Shown here: positions 1 to 7,583 of the stretch, one piece after another | Layout: each line of letters opens with the position of its first letter | How positions within the stretch are numbered: the stretch's first letter is position 1 | NCBI RefSeq assembly: GCF_009930795.1 | Contig: NZ_CP017146.1 | Span: forward strand, 3,038,001-3,102,000 | Length of the DNA: 64,000 nt | Direction: 5' to 3' | DNA from: Marisediminicola antarctica | GTDB lineage: Bacteria > Actinomycetota > Actinomycetes > Actinomycetales > Microbacteriaceae | Translations under genes and position numbers: made by a program | The notes under the pieces: generated by a model | The model's database searches: none | What the model saw: only the letters and a program-made list of their open reading frames with translations | Told to the model about the DNA's origin: nothing

Positions 1-1
1 T

Positions 2-472
2 GTTGATTCCGGGTCGCAGCCCGTGGTTCTTCTGAAGCCGATTCTGGACGAGCCCGGCTCGGGCAAGATACTGCCGATCTGGATCGGCACCCAGGAGGCA
101 ACCTCCATCCTCATTGCCACCGAGGGTGCTCAGGCCCCCAGGCCCCTCACGCACGACCTCATGAAGAGCTTGCTCGAGGCGGTGCAGGCCGAGCTGGAAC
201 GCGTCGATATCACCCGCATCGAGGAAGGCACCTTCTACGCCGAGCTGACGCTACAGACGGGGAAAGGGCGACTGGTGCTCGACGCCCGCCCGTCAGACGC
301 CATCGCACTTGCCGCCCGTGTCGACGCGCCCATCTGGGTCAACGATGACGTGCTCGAGGCCGCGGGAGTCGCCGACCAGACCGAGATGACAGGCACCCCC
401 GGCGAGGAGGCGCAGCTCGACGAGTTCAAGCGGTTCCTCGAGGAGGTCGACCCCGAGGACTTCCAGGGTTGA
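2..472 (+). CDS. Bifunctional nuclease family protein (DUF151), 5'-truncated
   Basis: The reading frame is open to the window edge and the first in-frame ATG/GTG codons lie inside the conserved fold, so the true start is upstream of the window. The visible part has the DUF151/BFN hallmarks: VVLLKP, LPIWIGTQEA, RPLTHDLMKSLL and DARPSDAIALA, followed by an acidic tail (EEVDPEDFQG). The founding plant and bacterial members are reported to have DNase/RNase activity, but for actinobacterial homologues the substrate is not established. The fold and family are clear; the biochemical role is inference. Confidence 0.85.
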   Translation, partial: VDSGSQPVVLLKPILDEPGSGKILPIWIGTQEATSILIATEGAQAPRPLTHDLMKSLLEAVQAELERVDITRIEEGTFYAELTLQTGKGRLVLDARPSDAIALAARVDAPIWVNDDVLEAAGVADQTEMTGTPGEEAQLDEFKRFLEEVDPEDFQG

Positions 473-516
473 CAGGCCCCTTACGCAGCCGCCGTCGGCA
501 GGGCTAACGTTGCGCT

Positions 517-1902
517 ATGTCAGCGGAACCGGATGACTATCGCGCCGCCCTCGAACACGCCCTCGCCCACTCGCTCGACTGGCTCGCATCCATTGCCACC
601 CGGCCCGTCGGCCCACGGATGAACGCCGACGAGCTCGCCGCCTCCTTCGCGGCGCCGCTACCCGACGGCCCGACCGACCCGGTGACGGTCGTCGACGAGC
701 TCGCCGCGATCGCCGACCCCGGGCTCATGGCGATGCCGTCCGGCCGCTTCTTCGGCTGGGTCATCGGCGGCACGCTGCCCGCCGCCCTCGCCGCCGACTG
801 GATGGTGAGTGCCTGGGACCAGAACGCGGGCATGCGGTACGCGACGCCCGCCGTGGTGGCCGCCGAGGAAGCGGCCGGAGGGTGGCTGCTCGACCTGCTC
901 GGGCTCCCCGCCGGAAGCGACGTGGGATTCACGACGGGCGCGACGATGGCGAATTTCGTCGGCCTCGCCGCCGCCCGCAAGTGGACACTCGACCGCGTCG
1001 GCTGGGACCTCGACACCCTGGGCCTCGGTGGATCGCCGCGCATCACAGTATTCGCCGGGGCCGACCGGCACGTGACGATCGACCTTGTGCTGCGCTACCT
1101 CGGGCTCGCCGCCCCCGTCGAGATCGGCGTCGACGCCGAGGGACGGCTCGACCCGGATGCCCTCGGCCGGGCCCTCGACGGCCACACCGGCCTCGCGATC
1201 GTCTGCCTTCAGGCGGGCAACCTGCACTCGGGCGCCTTCGATCCGATCGAAGAGGCCACAACGATCGCGCACGCGCACGATGCGTGGGTGCACGTCGACG
1301 GTGCGTTCGGTCTGTGGGCCGCCGCGAGCCCGACCCTCCGACCGCAGTTGGCCGGACTCGAGACGGCCGACTCCTGGGCGACGGATGCCCACAAAACACT
1401 CAATGTTCCCTACGACAGCGGGTTCGCGATCGTCTCCCGGCCCGAGGTACTCCGGTCGGTGTTCGCGGTGCACACGAGCTATCTCATCGGCGCAGACGCG
1501 GGCCCGGGTGACCCGTTCGAGAAGGTGCCGGAGCTGTCCCGCCGCGCCCGCGGCATCCCGGTCTGGGCAGCACTGCGCTCGCTCGGGCGGTCGGGCACGA
1601 TCGACCTCATCGACGGCCTCGCTCACAACGCGAAAGCCCTCGCGGAGGGGCTCGCCCGGATGCCCGGGGTCGAGATCCTCAACGACCTGGTTTTCACCCA
1701 GGTCTGCATCAGCTTCGGCGACGACGAGCGCACCCGCCGTGTCACCGCCGCGCTCATCGCGGACGGCACCGCGTGGATGTCGGGTTCCCGCTGGCACGAC
1801 CAGGACATCCTGCGCATCTCGGTGAGCAACTGGTCCACGGATGCCAACGACGTGGCGGCATCTCTCGCGGCGGTGGAGCGGGCGATCGCGGCGGTGCGTT
1901 AG
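517..1902 (+). CDS. PLP-dependent decarboxylase / aminotransferase-fold protein
   Basis: A 461-residue fold-type I PLP enzyme of the group II amino acid decarboxylase family. The cofactor lysine is Lys293 in the motif DAHKTLNVPYD, preceded by the HVDGAFG motif whose Asp contacts the pyridine nitrogen. The N-terminal half has the substrate-site signature FGWVIGG and TTGATMANF. The family decarboxylates aromatic amino acids or glutamate/aspartate; nothing in the sequence fixes the substrate. The stop codon overlaps by four bases the stop of the convergent VOC gene. No operon partner is visible. Confidence 0.85.
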   Translation: MSAEPDDYRAALEHALAHSLDWLASIATRPVGPRMNADELAASFAAPLPDGPTDPVTVVDELAAIADPGLMAMPSGRFFGWVIGGTLPAALAADWMVSAWDQNAGMRYATPAVVAAEEAAGGWLLDLLGLPAGSDVGFTTGATMANFVGLAAARKWTLDRVGWDLDTLGLGGSPRITVFAGADRHVTIDLVLRYLGLAAPVEIGVDAEGRLDPDALGRALDGHTGLAIVCLQAGNLHSGAFDPIEEATTIAHAHDAWVHVDGAFGLWAAASPTLRPQLAGLETADSWATDAHKTLNVPYDSGFAIVSRPEVLRSVFAVHTSYLIGADAGPGDPFEKVPELSRRARGIPVWAALRSLGRSGTIDLIDGLAHNAKALAEGLARMPGVEILNDLVFTQVCISFGDDERTRRVTAALIADGTAWMSGSRWHDQDILRISVSNWSTDANDVAASLAAVERAIAAVR

Positions 1903-2315
1903 TCCCGCTCGTCCGGCTCCTCGGCGTGGCCCGGATCCATCCACATGAACTCCCAGATGTGGCCGTCGGGGTCCTGGATGCTGCGCGAATACATGATTCC
2001 CATGTCCTGGGCGGAGGACGACGTTCCGCCGCTCTCGAGCGCGGTATCGGCGAGCCGGTCGACCTCGTCGCGGCTGTCGACGCTGACCGTGAGGATCACC
2101 TCGGCGACGGATGCCGCATCGGCGGTGGGCTTGTTGGTGAACGACGCGAAATAGGGCTCGAGCAGCAGCATGACGAAGATGCTGTCGCTGATGACGACGC
2201 AGAGGGAGTTCTCGTCGGCGAACTCCGGGGCGAAGCCGTAGCCGAGGGCCGCGAAGAAGCCCCTCGACCGGTCGAGGTCGCCGACGGGGAGGTTGACGAA
2301 AATGGACGTGGGCAT
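1899..2315 (-). CDS. VOC (glyoxalase/bleomycin-resistance fold) family protein
   Basis: A 138-residue single-module VOC protein. Start chosen at the ATG giving MPTSIFVNLPVGDL because AAAGGTGG lies just upstream; a longer frame exists but has no ribosome-binding site. Two beta-alpha-beta-beta-beta units are visible: FVNLPVGDLDRSRGFFAALG at the front and a C-terminal SIQDPDGHIWEFMWMDP containing the usual metal-ligand Glu region. It resembles the PhnB/YaeR-like glyoxalase-related proteins widespread in actinobacteria. The exact reaction is unknown. It converges on the PLP enzyme gene with a 4-bp stop-stop overlap. Confidence 0.8.
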   Translation of the reverse strand: MPTSIFVNLPVGDLDRSRGFFAALGYGFAPEFADENSLCVVISDSIFVMLLLEPYFASFTNKPTADAASVAEVILTVSVDSRDEVDRLADTALESGGTSSSAQDMGIMYSRSIQDPDGHIWEFMWMDPGHAEEPDERD

Positions 2316-2378
2316 GGCCGCCACCTTTCGAGACTGATCACCCCCATCGTTCCACCGGGCCAACCCCCAGGCAACGCC

Positions 2379-3284
2379 TCAGGCCGAGGCCCTCTCGGCG
2401 AGGTAGCAGTCGACGATGAGGTCGCCGCGGATGCTCCTCAGCTCGTCGAGGAGCCGATCGATGAGCCTCGACGAGACACCCGGAGCGACCAGGTCGTGCG
2501 GCCCGATTGGCTGCAGCTTGCCGCAGCGGATGCGAACGACCTCCCAGCCGGCGGCGCGCAGCATCCGGTCTTTGCGGCGATCGACGGCCTCACGGCGCCC
2601 GACGTGCTCGAGGCCGTCCCTGCCGGTGGTGTCGTATTCGATTGCCACGCGCAGCTCGGCGATCACGATGTCGGGCCAGACCTCGAGGTGGGTGAAGAAG
2701 GGGCGGGCAACGCGCACGGCGTTGAGGCCGGGTTCGAACTGCAGCCGTGCGGTGAGCATCGCCCGCAGGTCGCCCTCGGCGGCGGATGCTGGACGCGGCG
2801 CGCAGTCGCTATGGAACGCGTCGCCGATGGCGCGGCCCGCGGCGGTCGAGGAGGCGCAGATTCTCGAGTCACCGAGCTTGGCTGGGGGTTTCGGTTTTCG
2901 GACCGGCGCCGCCGGGGCGTCAGCTGGGCTGTCGCGCACGCCCGCGACCAGCGCGACGGCTGCCCCCCGTGGCGAGCGCGTCACGGCGAGCGCCGCGCAG
3001 TCCGGGCACCAGGTCGAGCGACGCCTCGACTGACCGGGGCGTTGGCGCTGCTCATCGGGGGTCGCAACGAACTCGTGGCCGACGACGCATACCCAGACGA
3101 GGTAGACATCCGCTGCGGGAGGAATCTGGGTGAGGGTGATGCCGCGATTGAGGTCGGGGTGGTACTGCCGCACGAGCACCGGGTAGCTCTGCCAGGCCTC
3201 GCGGTACTGCCCGACGGAATAGGGCAGGCTCGTGCCCTTCGACCGCTGCCGCCTGGCCCACCAGGCCTCTACCTGCTCCGGCAC
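2379..3284 (-). CDS. Zinc-ribbon protein with a DUF559/Vsr-like nuclease-type C-terminus
   Basis: A 301-residue protein. The first third carries a treble-clef type pattern (VWVCVVGHEFVATP ... WCPDCA), like the repeats of DUF4379 proteins. The last third (IVIAELRVAIEYDTTGRD ... DRMLRAAGWEVVRIRCGKL) resembles the PD-(D/E)XK core of DUF559 and very-short-patch-repair endonucleases: E-x-D in one strand, and a helix followed by GWEVVRI. Start chosen at the GTG giving VPEQVEAWW, preceded by GGAGGGTGAT; an upstream ATG would overlap the divergent NYN gene's own start codon. Function is not known; DNA binding or cleavage is inference. Confidence 0.65.
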   Translation of the reverse strand: MPEQVEAWWARRQRSKGTSLPYSVGQYREAWQSYPVLVRQYHPDLNRGITLTQIPPAADVYLVWVCVVGHEFVATPDEQRQRPGQSRRRSTWCPDCAALAVTRSPRGAAVALVAGVRDSPADAPAAPVRKPKPPAKLGDSRICASSTAAGRAIGDAFHSDCAPRPASAAEGDLRAMLTARLQFEPGLNAVRVARPFFTHLEVWPDIVIAELRVAIEYDTTGRDGLEHVGRREAVDRRKDRMLRAAGWEVVRIRCGKLQPIGPHDLVAPGVSSRLIDRLLDELRSIRGDLIVDCYLAERASA

Positions 3285-3408
3285 ATCACCCTCCGATACC
3301 CACTTTACGAAGGGGCACCGACAACCGCCGCGCGAGTCGCAATTGGCGAGCGCCGCGCGACGCGCGAGACTGGGGCTGGCAACTACTGCCCGACTGACAA
3401 GGACACCC

Positions 3409-4551
3409 ATGGCCGAAGCATCCGACCCTCGCGTCGCCGTCTACATCGACTTCGACAACATCGTCATCTCGCGCTACGACCAGGTCTACGGTCGGGGCAG
3501 GTTCATGGCCGACAAGGCGCGCAACGGGACCGACGGCGAGCCCACCGAAGCCAAGGCGAAGGAACAGGCGCTGCGGGCGATCGTCGACGTTGGCGCGATC
3601 ATCGACTACGCCACCTCGTTCGGCACCGTGGTGATCAGTCGCGCCTTCGCGGACTGGTCGGTTCCGGCCAACTCCCGCTACCGCCGGCAGCTCGTCGACC
3701 GCGCAATCGACCTGACCCAGCTGTTCCCGACGGCGCAGTACACGAAGAACGGCGCGGACATCCGGCTGTCGGTCGACGTCGTCGAGGACATGTTCCGGCT
3801 GCCCGACATCACCCATGTCGTCATCGTCGCGGGCGACTCCGACTTCATCCCCCTCGCGCAGCGCTGCAAGCGGCTCGGCCGCCACGTCGTGGGCATCGGT
3901 GTCGCTGGTGCGACGAGCAAGCAGCTCGCGGCGGCGTGCAACGAGTTCGCCTACTACGGCGAGCTGCCGGGCGTCGAGGAGGAGGACGACGAGGAGCGCG
4001 AGTCCCCCCGGGAGCGGAGGTCCCAGCGTGCGCCCGCAGCCGAGCTGGCGGCATCCGCCGAACCAGACGCATCCGCCGAACGAGACGCATCAGCCGAACC
4101 AGCCGCTACGGCCGAAGCGGCGGCGGATGCTGCCAGCGAGCCCCCGCAGACATCGAAGCGCAAGGCCCCGGCCTCCCGGCGCGCGTCGTCGGCCGGAAAG
4201 AAGCCCGCCGCGACCGAGGCTGTTTTCAGCGAGCCCGACGGGACGACCGACGCCGAGCGTGAGGTCGCCGAGGAGGAGTCCGCCGCCGACAGCCCCGACC
4301 GGGGTACGGATGTGACCGAGCTGTTGGTGCGAGCCATGCGGCTGAGCCACGCGAAGAGCGACGACGAATGGCTGCACAGCGGCGGCGTGAAGAGCCAAAT
4401 GCAGCGTATGGACCCCTCGTTCAATGAAAAGGCGCTCGGCTTCAAAAGCTTCTCCGACTTCGTGAAGAGCCGGGATTCGGTGGTGCTCGTGGGCAAGGAC
4501 GACCTCGCCGGTCGCATCAAGCTGCGGGCGCGGGCCCGCGTCAAGGGCTAA
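3409..4551 (+). CDS. NYN-domain protein with C-terminal OST-HTH (LOTUS) domain
   Basis: A 380-residue protein. Start ATG at MAEASDPRV is preceded by AAGGA. Residues about 8-185 form a NYN (PIN-like) RNase domain: AVYIDFDNIV, the ADIRLSVDVVEDMF segment and VVIVAGDSDFIPL supply the acidic metal-binding residues, and LGRHVVGIGV follows. A low-complexity Ala/Glu/Pro linker with repeated ASAEPDASAERDASAEP follows. The C-terminal 75 residues (LLVRAMRLSHAKSDDEWLHSGGVKSQM... GFKSFSDFV) match an OST-HTH RNA-binding module. This NYN plus OST-HTH layout is known in bacteria (LabA-like) and MARF1; RNA processing is the likely role. The stop overlaps the next start by one base (TAATG). Confidence 0.85.
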   Translation: MAEASDPRVAVYIDFDNIVISRYDQVYGRGRFMADKARNGTDGEPTEAKAKEQALRAIVDVGAIIDYATSFGTVVISRAFADWSVPANSRYRRQLVDRAIDLTQLFPTAQYTKNGADIRLSVDVVEDMFRLPDITHVVIVAGDSDFIPLAQRCKRLGRHVVGIGVAGATSKQLAAACNEFAYYGELPGVEEEDDEERESPRERRSQRAPAAELAASAEPDASAERDASAEPAATAEAAADAASEPPQTSKRKAPASRRASSAGKKPAATEAVFSEPDGTTDAEREVAEEESAADSPDRGTDVTELLVRAMRLSHAKSDDEWLHSGGVKSQMQRMDPSFNEKALGFKSFSDFVKSRDSVVLVGKDDLAGRIKLRARARVKG

Positions 4552-5075
4552 TGACCGTCTACGTCGCGCTGGTGCGAGCGGTCAACGTCGGCGGCACCGG
4601 CACGCTGCCGATGACACGGCTCGCGGAACTCTGTACCAGCCTCGGGCTCAGGCACGTGCGCACCTACATACAGAGCGGTAACGTCGTCTTCTCGTCACCG
4701 TGGTCGGCGGATGCTGCGCGAACGGCGCTCGAGATGGCACTCACCGACGAACTCGGCACGCCCGCCCAGGTCATCATCCGCACCGCGGCTGAGCTCGAGC
4801 GCTCGGTGTCGTCGAACCCCTTCCCCGACGCCGAGGGGGCGAAGGTCGGAGTGGCGCTCGCACACGAGCCGGTGCCCGCCGCGGTCGTCGGCGGGATCCC
4901 CACGCCGGGCGGCGAACAGGTCGTGGCCGGCGAGCGGGAACTCTACGTGTATTACCCAGATGGCATGGGTCGCTCGAAGCTGACCCTGCCGAAATCGCTC
5001 GGCCCGGTCACGGTGCGGAACATGAACACGATGACGAAGCTCGTCTCCCTCACTCGGGACATCCCTGCCGGGTGA
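4551..5075 (+). CDS. DUF1697 domain-containing protein
   Basis: A 174-residue DUF1697 protein recognised by its opening VALVRAVNVGGTGTLPM, TYIQSGNVVFSS and the C-terminal YYPDGMGRSKL / TVRNMNTMTKL motifs. The family is common in actinobacteria and has no assigned biochemical function. It is translationally coupled to the upstream NYN gene through a TAATG junction, so the two are probably co-transcribed. It converges with the DUF202 pair. Confidence 0.88.
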   Translation: MTVYVALVRAVNVGGTGTLPMTRLAELCTSLGLRHVRTYIQSGNVVFSSPWSADAARTALEMALTDELGTPAQVIIRTAAELERSVSSNPFPDAEGAKVGVALAHEPVPAAVVGGIPTPGGEQVVAGERELYVYYPDGMGRSKLTLPKSLGPVTVRNMNTMTKLVSLTRDIPAG

Positions 5076-5093
5076 TCAGCTCGCTGTTGAGAT

Positions 5094-5444
5094 TCATCTC
5101 GACAGCACCTCTGACTGGGCCACGACGAACACCAGCGCGGCAAGCCCGACCAGCAGTGCGACCACCGTCACCGCCGCGATGGCCCGACCCTCGCTGACAG
5201 CCGCGGTGGGGTCGTTCACCAAGGCCCGTGTGGCCCGGTGGTAGCGAATCGAGGTGAGCGCATAGGCGCCGCCGACGAGCGCGAGACCGGGCACCCCGAT
5301 CAGCAGCGCCATCAGCGGGTCGGCGATGGCGCCGAACCGGATGGAGACGGCGACTCCCAGCCCGAGCACGAGGCAGGTGCGACGCCACGCGAGGAGCGTG
5401 CGCTCCGGCTGCAGCCCCGACTCGAAAATTCGCATCCCACTCAC
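5094..5444 (-). CDS. DUF202 family small membrane protein (second of pair)
   Basis: About 116 residues with three predicted membrane segments (LVLGLGVAVSIRFGAI, LMALLIGVPGLALVGGAYAL, AIAAVTVVALLVGLAALVFVV). The N-terminal QPERTLLAWRRTCL is the DUF202 signature. The start is taken as a GTG that overlaps the upstream stop as GTGA; an ATG three codons later is an alternative. DUF202 proteins often occur as tandem pairs with the longer YidH-like partner, as here. Function unknown. Confidence 0.75.
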   Translation of the reverse strand: MSGMRIFESGLQPERTLLAWRRTCLVLGLGVAVSIRFGAIADPLMALLIGVPGLALVGGAYALTSIRYHRATRALVNDPTAAVSEGRAIAAVTVVALLVGLAALVFVVAQSEVLSR

Positions 5445-5800
5445 ACCAGCAGGCTCCCGACGATGATGCCGACGATTGCGATGGCCGCACCACTGGTGAT
5501 CACGGCGCCGATCGCGAGGCCCGGCAGCGGCTGCGCCAGCCGCATCGATCGCTCGGTCGCGGCCCAGGACCACCAGGCGTGCACGATCGACACGAGGCCG
5601 AGGGCGATGAAGATGAGCGCGGAGGCGAGGCGGAGCTCGGCCTGGATCGGGGCATCCAGCGCTTCCAGCGCGACGCCGGCGAGCAGCAGCGCGAGGGAGG
5701 TGCGAATCCAGGCCAGAAAGGTGCGCTCGTTCGCGAGGCTGAAGCGCGGATCGGGCTCGTCGCCCAGCTCGAATACCCCGCGCGGGAACCGTGATCTCAT
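5441..5800 (-). CDS. DUF202 / YidH family membrane protein (first of pair)
   Basis: A 119-residue membrane protein. FSLANERTFLAWIRTSLALLLAGVAL is the YidH/DUF202 signature; two more hydrophobic segments follow (LASALIFIALGLVSIVHAW and LAIGAVITSGAAIAIVGIIVGSLLV). Start chosen at MRSRFPRGVF, just before the family signature; a longer frame upstream has no homology features. The gene lies upstream of a shorter DUF202 gene with a four-base overlap. Family members are inner-membrane proteins of unknown function. Confidence 0.8.
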   Translation of the reverse strand: MRSRFPRGVFELGDEPDPRFSLANERTFLAWIRTSLALLLAGVALEALDAPIQAELRLASALIFIALGLVSIVHAWWSWAATERSMRLAQPLPGLAIGAVITSGAAIAIVGIIVGSLLV

Positions 5801-6000
5801 GTGGTCAGAGCCTACCGGTCGGCGATTTTCTCGGCTCCGGCGCGAAGCAGATCGTGCGAGATTCGGCCGATCGCCACATTGCGTGGACAAGAGGAGAGTT
5901 CGACGACCTCACCTGATTGTCTGCGTGCCGGCAGGTCGGAGAACGGGGTGAGCGGGGGCGGCAAAGAGCCTGTCGACGGCGGTGTAGCGTCAATGAAGTT

Positions 6001-7344
6001 GTGACTGACCAGCTGCCCCTCGACCCAGAACGCGCCACCGCCCCGCAGGGCGTCCGCGGCCACTTCGTCGACCTCGCGCCACTGCGCGAAAGCCCCGCGT
6101 TCGCGCGGATGTGGATCGGCGGCCTGATCACCGGAATCGGCAGCCAGCTCACGATCGTCGCCGTCGGTCTGCACATCTACGAACTCACCGCGTCGACCCT
6201 CGCGGTGTCGCTCGTCGCCGCCTTCGCGCTCGTCCCCATGATTCTCGCCGGCCTCTACGGCGGGGCCCTCGCGGATTCGTTCGACCGCCGCAAGGTCGCC
6301 CTGCTCGCGGCCGTCGTCGCGTGGGGCTCGGTGCTCGCCCTCGCTTCGGTGTCGTGGCTCGACGTGACGCAGCTCTGGCCGCTCTACGCGCTGATCACCG
6401 TGAACACGGTCGCCTCCACGATGGTGCATGTGGCCCGCCAGGCGATCGTGCCGCGGCTCATCCGACGCGAACTGCTGCCCGCCGCCGGAGCCCTCGGCGG
6501 CATGGCCGGCGGCATCATGCTCACCGTGGGTCCGGCCCTGGCGGGCGTTCTCGTGGCCTATGCCGGAGTCAGCTGGACCTACACGATCGACGCGGTGCTG
6601 TTTCTCGCCGCGTTCTACGGGCTCTACACACTGCCCGGCACCCTGCCTGAGGGAGAGAAGCGCAAGCCCAACCTCCGGACCATCGTCGACGGCATCCGAT
6701 TCCTGAAGCACGCACCGAATATTCGGGCCTCATTCCTGATCGACATCTTCGCGATGACGTTTGGTAATCCGCGGGTGCTGCTGCCCGCCGTCGGTGCGCT
6801 GCTGATCGGAGGCGGCGCCGTCACAGTGGGCATCCTGACATCGGCGGTCGCGGTCGGGGTGCTGCTGATCAGCGTGTTCTCGGGCAGGCTCGGCGGCATC
6901 CGGCGGCAGGGCATCGCGATGGCGATCGCGGTCGTGGCTTACGGGGCGAGCATTTTGCTGTTCGGTGGCGTGCTGCTCGTGACCGCGCTGGTTCCGCATG
7001 ACGTCGGACCGGACATCGCGGATGCGAGCCTGCCCGCCCTCCTCGCGGCGAGCGTGCTGCTGGCCCTCTCGGGGGCAGCCGACAACGTGAGCATGATCTT
7101 TCGCAACACGATGCTGCAAGCGGCCGTTCCGGACGAGATGCGCGGCCGGCTGCAGGGTATCTTCACCGTCGTCGTGACGGGCGGCCCGCGGGTCGGTGAC
7201 CTCTATGTCGGGGTGCTGAGTCTCACCGCCCTGCTGTGGTTCCCGCCGTTGCTGGGCGGCTTGGTCATCGTGGTCGCGGCGGCCGTGATTCTGCGGGTCA
7301 CGCGGTCACTTCGGGAGTACGACGCGCTGGATCCGCAGCCGTAG
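6001..7344 (+). CDS. MFS transporter (MFS_3 / EntS-like exporter family)
   Basis: A 447-residue, 12-helix major facilitator. The N-terminal half contains FARMWIGGLITGIGSQLTIVAVGLHIY and the inter-helix motif GALADSFDRRKV (MFS motif A), typical of the MFS_3 group that includes the enterobactin exporter EntS. Start taken as GTG (VTDQLPLDPE) since the family begins with a short polar leader before FARMW. The substrate cannot be read from sequence. The gene is divergent from the DUF202 pair across a 200-bp gap. Confidence 0.85.
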   Translation: MTDQLPLDPERATAPQGVRGHFVDLAPLRESPAFARMWIGGLITGIGSQLTIVAVGLHIYELTASTLAVSLVAAFALVPMILAGLYGGALADSFDRRKVALLAAVVAWGSVLALASVSWLDVTQLWPLYALITVNTVASTMVHVARQAIVPRLIRRELLPAAGALGGMAGGIMLTVGPALAGVLVAYAGVSWTYTIDAVLFLAAFYGLYTLPGTLPEGEKRKPNLRTIVDGIRFLKHAPNIRASFLIDIFAMTFGNPRVLLPAVGALLIGGGAVTVGILTSAVAVGVLLISVFSGRLGGIRRQGIAMAIAVVAYGASILLFGGVLLVTALVPHDVGPDIADASLPALLAASVLLALSGAADNVSMIFRNTMLQAAVPDEMRGRLQGIFTVVVTGGPRVGDLYVGVLSLTALLWFPPLLGGLVIVVAAAVILRVTRSLREYDALDPQP

Positions 7345-7352
7345 CATCCGCC

Positions 7353-7387
7353 GGTTGAGCCGGTCGCGCAGCGACCGTGTCGAAACC
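7353..7387. repeat. Nested inverted repeat GGTT...GGTCGC-GCA-GCGACC...AACC
   Basis: An element with a perfect inner stem GGTCGC/GCGACC around GCA and outer arms GGTT/AACC. It lies nine bases after the MFS stop. GGTTGAG...TCGAAACC elements are frequent in Microbacteriaceae intergenic regions as dispersed palindromes. It may end transcription of the MFS gene, but there is no U-run. A second, larger imperfect stem follows at 7400-7431. Confidence 0.65.
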
Positions 7388-7399
7388 CCCGCGGGAGTT

Positions 7400-7431
7400 G
7401 CGCGGGAACGCGGGTGGCCCACCTCCCGCGC
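7400..7431. repeat. Imperfect GC-rich stem-loop in the MFS-helicase gap
   Basis: Outer arms GCGCGGG (7400-7406) and CCCGCGC (7425-7431), and inner arms GGTGG (7413-7417) and CCACC (7419-7423) form a bulged hairpin. Nothing else stands out in the rest of the 7345-7583 gap apart from the ribosome-binding site of the helicase gene. Confidence 0.5.
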
Positions 7432-7583
7432 GAGCGCGCACAACCCGCGAAGCTCGGCAGCGCTCTCGGCAGAGTTCTACCCCCACAACTGGCCACACCG
7501 AAAAGCTGCCTTTCGCTCAGCCGGACCGACAGACTGGGAGCTGAGGAAGGCCGAGCCTCGACCGTCGGCAATGGGGGACGAGT

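Noticed and set aside
658-1944. 428-codon minus-strand frame opposite the PLP enzyme
   Set aside because: Third-position GC artefact; no homology features.
5050-5493. 147-codon alternative frame over the second DUF202 gene
   Set aside because: The other frame carries the DUF202 signature and membrane segments; this one is Arg-rich and featureless.
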